The translations under genes were made by a program, and so were the position numbers. Positions 7,812-11,297 of a stretch of 11,297 bases of DNA are shown piece after piece; position 1 is the first letter of the stretch; each line of letters begins with the position of its first letter. Origin of the DNA: JBFJVZ01 sp041623895 (lineage in GTDB: Bacteria > Planctomycetota > Planctomycetia > Pirellulales > Pirellulaceae); the NCBI GenBank assembly GCA_041623895.1, contig JBFJVZ010000257.1, positions 1 through 11,297 of the forward strand, given 5' to 3'. The notes below the pieces were generated by a model, which searched no databases, was not told where the DNA came from, and worked only from the letters and a program-made list of their open reading frames with translations.

Positions 7812-10064
7812 ATGAAGATCTACATTTCCCTGCTTGGCCTGGTTCTTGCTGCAACGCCGGCCACAAAACTCGCCGCCGAACCCCCGCGTCCCAACATTCT
7901 TTACTTCTACGTCGATGATATGGGTTGGGGCTCCATTGGGCCCAATGGTCAGGCTGATCGCAAAGCCAAAAACCTGCCTTACGTGCGTACGCCTAACCTC
8001 GATCGAATGGCGAAGCAGGGTGTCAATTTCACTCGTGGCTACGGCTGCCACGTCTGCTCGCCCGCGCGCTCGTCGCAACAATCGGGCTTCCACCAGGGAC
8101 ATACGTTCGCCGATCGCAACGATCCCAATAACGCCAAAAAAGCCATGCGTGCCGACGACGTGCTCATCGGCGATGCGCTTTCGGCGGCCGCTTACGTCAC
8201 GGGTTACTGGGGCAAGTGGGGCTACGGTGGTTCCAAGGACCGCGTCAATCCGGTGATTGATAATGTGCAGACGCTCCCCACTTCGCACGGTTACCAGTAC
8301 GTGCTGGCCGAACTCCACCATGTCCGCGCTCACACGTTCTTTCAGCCGACACTTTGGAGCGCTCCCGCAGTTTCAAACGCAGTCGCTGGTCTGGAACTCA
8401 TCCCGAGCTCGATGAACCGCTACAAGAACAACCAGGATTATCCGAAGACGCCAGCGTTGCAGAACCACGCCGACTATCCGAAGACCGCCTACTGCGATGA
8501 TGCTTATGCTTTCGCCGCTCTCGATTTCGTCCGCAACCAGGGACAAAACTACAACCGGTCTGGTCAGCCTTTCTTTGGCCTTCTCGCTGTGCAGATACCT
8601 CACGCGCCATTCGGCGAGATCACGACACTTCCCGGGTGGGACAAAGCGTACGCCAAAGACCCTCACTTCGCATCGCTCTCCGATCAAACGCGACAATGGG
8701 CAGCAATGGTCACGCGGATCGACGCGCACTTCGGTAATATCCTCGCCGCCCTCGAAGACCCGAACAACGACGGCGATCAATCTGACTCAATCGCCGACAA
8801 CACGCTCGTCATCTTCCAATCCGACAACGGTGGTCCCAGCGGAAGAAACAATGTCGAACTCGACGCGAACGGCGGTCTCAGTGGCAACAAGGGCAAAATC
8901 CAGGAAGGCGGCATCCGTGTCCCGCTCGTCATGCGCTGGCCCGCGAAAATCACGTCGGAGTCTACAATCCCGGCAGGCACGAGTTGCGACATGGTTGTTG
9001 ACGTGACCGATCTTCTGCCCACTTTCTGCGAACTTGCCGGCGCTCCCATCCCGCTGGGTATCGACGGTATATCCATCGCTCCCACCCTGCTTGGCAAAGG
9101 CCATCAGCGTCGTCGTGACTTCATCATCCACGAAGCGGGCAACGGTCAGTCCATCATCCGCGGCAACTACAAACTGGTTCGTTCGAAGAACTCGCCTCTA
9201 AAACTCTACGATCTCGATGCGGATCACGCGGAAGCGAATGACATCGCCCTGAAGCATCCCAAGCTCGTGAAGGAACTCGAATCGCTTCTGCTTGGCGAAC
9301 GCGTGGCCGAACCGAAAGGCTTTGCCAATACCTATCACCAGTGGACGGGGAAAGATCGCGGCGTAACTTCCGATCCAGACAACTGGTCCGACTACGAATA
9401 CTCCAATGCTGGCATCACATACATGACCGATAACGGTGCGCCGCAACTATCATGGGTCGCGCGCATCGAAAACACGAGTGACAATTCCAGCTCCGCTCTC
9501 GCCGACGCAGACCTGGAATTCCTCGGTCTCGAAATCCGCGGCAATGCCGGCGAGAATGCCAAACAATTCCTCGTCCTCGATCCAGAGATTAAGCTCACGG
9601 GGCGCAATGAAATCCGCTTGGCTGCCCATGCAACGCTAACAGTTAACGGTGGATCCGTGTCGTCGCTCCGCTGGATCGATATCGATCCCGGCGCCACGCT
9701 CAACGGCCATGGCTCCATCGACGCCATCATTTACAACAACGGGTCCGTTGCCGTTACGGGTGCCAATCAAAAAGCATTCCGTGTGAACCGCGACTACCAT
9801 CAGTCTGCGAATGCCAAATTAAAGCTAACGATTGCAGGCAAAACACCGGCATTTCAGGTTGCTGGCGAAGCGAAACTCAGTGGCGTACTTGCAATCGCCA
9901 ACGCTAAAGGATTCATACCGACGCCCGGGACGTCGTACACCGTTCTCACCGCCAACCAAGTAGCGGGCGAATTCTCAAACCCAAATGGCCAGGTTATTGC
10001 CAGCGACGGGTCTCGCTTCACCATCGGCTATTCAAAATCCAATGTGACACTCACTGCGAAGTAG
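7812..10064 (+). CDS. Secreted type-I (formylglycine) sulfatase with beta-roll C-terminal extension
   Basis: Predicted to hydrolyse a sulfate ester, probably on a sulfated polysaccharide, after export. I chose the ATG at 7812 because it begins a signal peptide (MKIYISLLGLVLAATPATKLAAE); the frame is open from 7689. The protein has 750 residues, against about 450-550 for most sulfatases. The catalytic domain spans about 25-500: metal-binding Asp35-Asp36 (YVDDMGWG), the formylglycine motif CSPAR (82-86), Lys135 in GKWG, His264 (IPHAPF), Asp338-Asn339 (SDNGG) and Lys360 before EGGIRVP. The position after Lys-Trp is Gly137, where classical sulfatases have His. From about 508 comes a repeat-poor beta-rich tail opening with WTG...DPDNWSD, with NGHGSIDAIIYNNGSV and GVLAIANAKGFIPTPGTSYTVLT, like autotransporter-associated beta-strand modules. 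No PEP-CTERM or dockerin signal ends it. A maturase is needed and is not in the window. Substrate unknown. Confidence 0.92.
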   Translation: MKIYISLLGLVLAATPATKLAAEPPRPNILYFYVDDMGWGSIGPNGQADRKAKNLPYVRTPNLDRMAKQGVNFTRGYGCHVCSPARSSQQSGFHQGHTFADRNDPNNAKKAMRADDVLIGDALSAAAYVTGYWGKWGYGGSKDRVNPVIDNVQTLPTSHGYQYVLAELHHVRAHTFFQPTLWSAPAVSNAVAGLELIPSSMNRYKNNQDYPKTPALQNHADYPKTAYCDDAYAFAALDFVRNQGQNYNRSGQPFFGLLAVQIPHAPFGEITTLPGWDKAYAKDPHFASLSDQTRQWAAMVTRIDAHFGNILAALEDPNNDGDQSDSIADNTLVIFQSDNGGPSGRNNVELDANGGLSGNKGKIQEGGIRVPLVMRWPAKITSESTIPAGTSCDMVVDVTDLLPTFCELAGAPIPLGIDGISIAPTLLGKGHQRRRDFIIHEAGNGQSIIRGNYKLVRSKNSPLKLYDLDADHAEANDIALKHPKLVKELESLLLGERVAEPKGFANTYHQWTGKDRGVTSDPDNWSDYEYSNAGITYMTDNGAPQLSWVARIENTSDNSSSALADADLEFLGLEIRGNAGENAKQFLVLDPEIKLTGRNEIRLAAHATLTVNGGSVSSLRWIDIDPGATLNGHGSIDAIIYNNGSVAVTGANQKAFRVNRDYHQSANAKLKLTIAGKTPAFQVAGEAKLSGVLAIANAKGFIPTPGTSYTVLTANQVAGEFSNPNGQVIASDGSRFTIGYSKSNVTLTAK

Positions 10065-10080
10065 CAGAAAGCAAAGGTGA

Positions 10081-10242
10081 TCAGGCATCCAAAACGAAAC
10101 TGACGAAGAAGGGCTGGCGTCCGCGGCACCGGATTACGAATACCCTGACGGCACGCTCCTATTCGACCTGGACAACGACATTGGTGAAACCACAAATCTC
10201 GCATCAAAACGCCCGGACCTCGTCACTAAGGTTCGGCAGTCG
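10081..10242 (+). pseudogene. Remnant of a sulfatase C-terminus
   Basis: Read in the frame beginning at 10081, this stretch encodes a classic sulfatase C-terminal block, YPDGTLLFDLDNDIGETTNL (10141-10200), followed by ASKRPDLVTKVRQ. Sulfatases carry such a segment (L-[YF]-DL-x-ND-x-x-E-x-x-NLA...P-x-L-V) near their end. The frame differs from that of the intact sulfatase, which stops 16 bases upstream and already has its own version of this block (residues 464-492, weaker in match). An in-frame TGA lies at 10078-10080 and no start or catalytic part is present, so this is a truncated leftover rather than a gene. After about 10242 similarity stops, and the frame ends at 10321. It overlaps the 3' end of the convergent gene by about 17 bases. 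Confidence 0.65.
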
Positions 10243-11137
10243 GACTGCTCCCGCCCCGATACTCTTCGCCAGCCGTTGACAGCTCGACTTCAACCCAGCC
10301 GATCAGGTTGCCGATTCCCTTAATCTTCTGCGGGGGCACGATCTTCAAGACGCGATGTGCACGCTTGTCGTGCTGAATGAACTGACCGACTTGAACGGAC
10401 ATCCGCCCCACCGTCTTCCGCTGCAACTGCGTCTTTTCAATGATCTCAATTTCTGCGTGCGACTTCCCATCCTCCGTGGCTTTGGCCGTGATGCCCGCGA
10501 CCCTTACATAGAATGGCCGCTTGTGAATTTCGGGTGTGCGGAGGTTTAGATCGGGAAACAGTTTGTAGTGGAACCGATAATAACCGCTCGGCTTCTCAGA
10601 ATCAGCTGTGCCCAACACCAGGGGCCAACCCTTACCGGGTCGAACTTCCGCGGGAACGGAATCCGTGACATCAGTCCACCGCAAACCGCGATCCGTCACA
10701 TTCTTCGGGATAGAAGCCTTCGGGTAGTCGGCAGGGAACTTTGCCCGTTCGAATTTCACGAGCCGACCGGAAACAGGCACTATGTCGCCAGATGCGACGG
10801 AAACGTACTCGTCCGCTGCCGAACCTACGATGTTGAGCATAAGTCGCGGTGCAAGGTCGAACGTACGGAGCGCACTCAGGGAACCCTTCCGCGAAACCAG
10901 GATAGTGACCGCTGGACCATCCTTGCCCTCACCGTGAAGATGATAAAGGGGCGTCTTGAAGTGGTCCGGGTGCGACAGGAAAATCCACCCACTCGCGGCT
11001 TCCCCCGCCAATGGTGCAGGCGGGCGTGAGTAAGGGCCGTAGTCTGGTGGTATGGCGCCTGAGTCTGGGCCGTCGGCGAGGGAGAGCATAGGAACTGCCA
11101 CGACAAACATGGCTCCGATCAAGAGTTTACGGTACAT
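10226..11137 (-). CDS. Secreted protein of unknown function
   Basis: I do not recognise this family. The frame is open from an ATG at 11170, but the ATG at 11137 is preceded by AGGAG (11145-11149) at a 7-base spacing and starts a clean signal peptide (MYRKLLIGAMFVVAVPMLSLA, likely cut after Ala21), giving 303 residues. A Pro-rich stretch follows (about 25-45), then a mixed alpha/beta or beta-rich body with no cysteine. Visible landmarks are FLSHPDHFKTPLYHLHGEGKD, YYRFHYKLFPDLNLRTPEIH, and near the C-terminus VGQFIQHDKRAHRVLKI and IGWVEVEL. No catalytic motif stands out. It converges on the sulfatase, and its last codons overlap the sulfatase remnant. Base composition and frame integrity support a real gene; a periplasmic or surface location is inferred from the signal peptide. 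Confidence 0.78.
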   Translation of the reverse strand: MYRKLLIGAMFVVAVPMLSLADGPDSGAIPPDYGPYSRPPAPLAGEAASGWIFLSHPDHFKTPLYHLHGEGKDGPAVTILVSRKGSLSALRTFDLAPRLMLNIVGSAADEYVSVASGDIVPVSGRLVKFERAKFPADYPKASIPKNVTDRGLRWTDVTDSVPAEVRPGKGWPLVLGTADSEKPSGYYRFHYKLFPDLNLRTPEIHKRPFYVRVAGITAKATEDGKSHAEIEIIEKTQLQRKTVGRMSVQVGQFIQHDKRAHRVLKIVPPQKIKGIGNLIGWVEVELSTAGEEYRGGSSPTAEP

Positions 11138-11144
11138 CGATGGG

Positions 11145-11149
11145 CTCCT
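11145..11149 (-). promoter_or_regulatory. Shine-Dalgarno AGGAG for the gene ending at 10226
   Basis: On the minus strand AGGAG lies 7 bases before the ATG at 11137. It is the only clear Shine-Dalgarno sequence before a called start in this window and decides the start in favour of 11137 over the upstream in-frame ATG at 11170. Confidence 0.65.
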
Positions 11150-11191
11150 GGTTTTCCGATGTCGTGCCATTGCTGATCAACCAACAGGCGT

Positions 11192-11213
11192 TCAGTATGA
11201 ACTGTACTACTGA
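11192..11213. repeat. Short inverted repeat upstream of the secreted-protein gene
   Basis: TCAGTA (11192-11197) and TACTGA (11208-11213) are exact reverse complements around a 10-base loop, 55 bases upstream of the start at 11137 on the minus strand. The location suits an operator or leader hairpin, but arms of six bases can arise by chance. Confidence 0.25.
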
Positions 11214-11266
11214 TTGTTGTAAGCTAGTGGTTCATCCACGTTGAACTTGTGGGTAACGAGCGAAAA

Positions 11267-11279
11267 GGGGTCAGACCCC
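11267..11279. repeat. Perfect palindrome GGGGTC-A-GACCCC
   Basis: GGGGTC (11267-11272) and GACCCC (11274-11279) are exact reverse complements around a single A, preceded by AAAA. Such GGGGTCAGACCCC elements occur in many bacterial genomes as intergenic repeats, in some cases near IS200/REP-associated tyrosine transposase genes. That association is from general knowledge; no transposase is present in the window, which ends 18 bases later. Confidence 0.5.
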
Positions 11280-11297
11280 AATAGCCGGAACGGCCCG

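Noticed and set aside
9990..10064. PEP-CTERM or dockerin ending on the sulfatase
   Set aside because: The C-terminus lacks a Pro-Glu-Pro motif, a transmembrane helix, a basic tail and dockerin loops.
10568..11029. 153-codon open frame on the plus strand
   Set aside because: Shadow of the minus-strand secreted-protein gene, which has a signal peptide and a Shine-Dalgarno sequence.

Overview
The window looks like a chromosomal segment of a planctomycete, probably from the Rhodopirellula/Pirellula side of the phylum. This is inferred from moderate G+C, mostly absent Shine-Dalgarno sequences, a DUF4159 protein, a secreted sulfatase, a planctomycete-style long TolC homologue and short palindromic intergenic repeats. 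No rRNA, tRNA or species-specific marker is present, so the assignment is not firm.

Layout. Positions 1-312 hold no convincing gene but carry two palindromic repeat structures (31-89 and 235-286). A DUF4159 protein is encoded on the minus strand (313-1158). After a divergent intergenic region comes a plus-strand cluster of three genes: an outer-membrane TolC-family lipoprotein (1420-3867), a HlyD/MacA-type periplasmic adaptor (4017-5465) and a MacB-type ABC transporter with ATPase and permease in one chain (5489-7576). Together they encode a complete tripartite export pump spanning both membranes; the substrate cannot be read from the sequence. A 235-base spacer follows, then a secreted sulfatase with an autotransporter-like beta-structure tail (7812-10064). 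Directly after its stop lies a frame-shifted scrap of a second sulfatase C-terminus (about 10081-10242). A convergent minus-strand gene for a secreted protein of unknown function (10226-11137) overlaps the scrap. The window ends in a short intergenic region with a perfect GGGGTC-A-GACCCC palindrome.

The most interesting points are: the roughly 170-residue helical insertion between the two repeats of the TolC-family protein, paired with an adaptor whose hairpin-tip motif departs from the AcrA/MacA consensus; a sulfatase with nearly all active-site residues but Gly in place of the His of the Lys-x-His pair, fused to a beta-roll tail; and the sulfatase remnant beside it. I did not find a clearly new type of system. 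The pump with a remodelled outer-membrane component is the best candidate for something undescribed.
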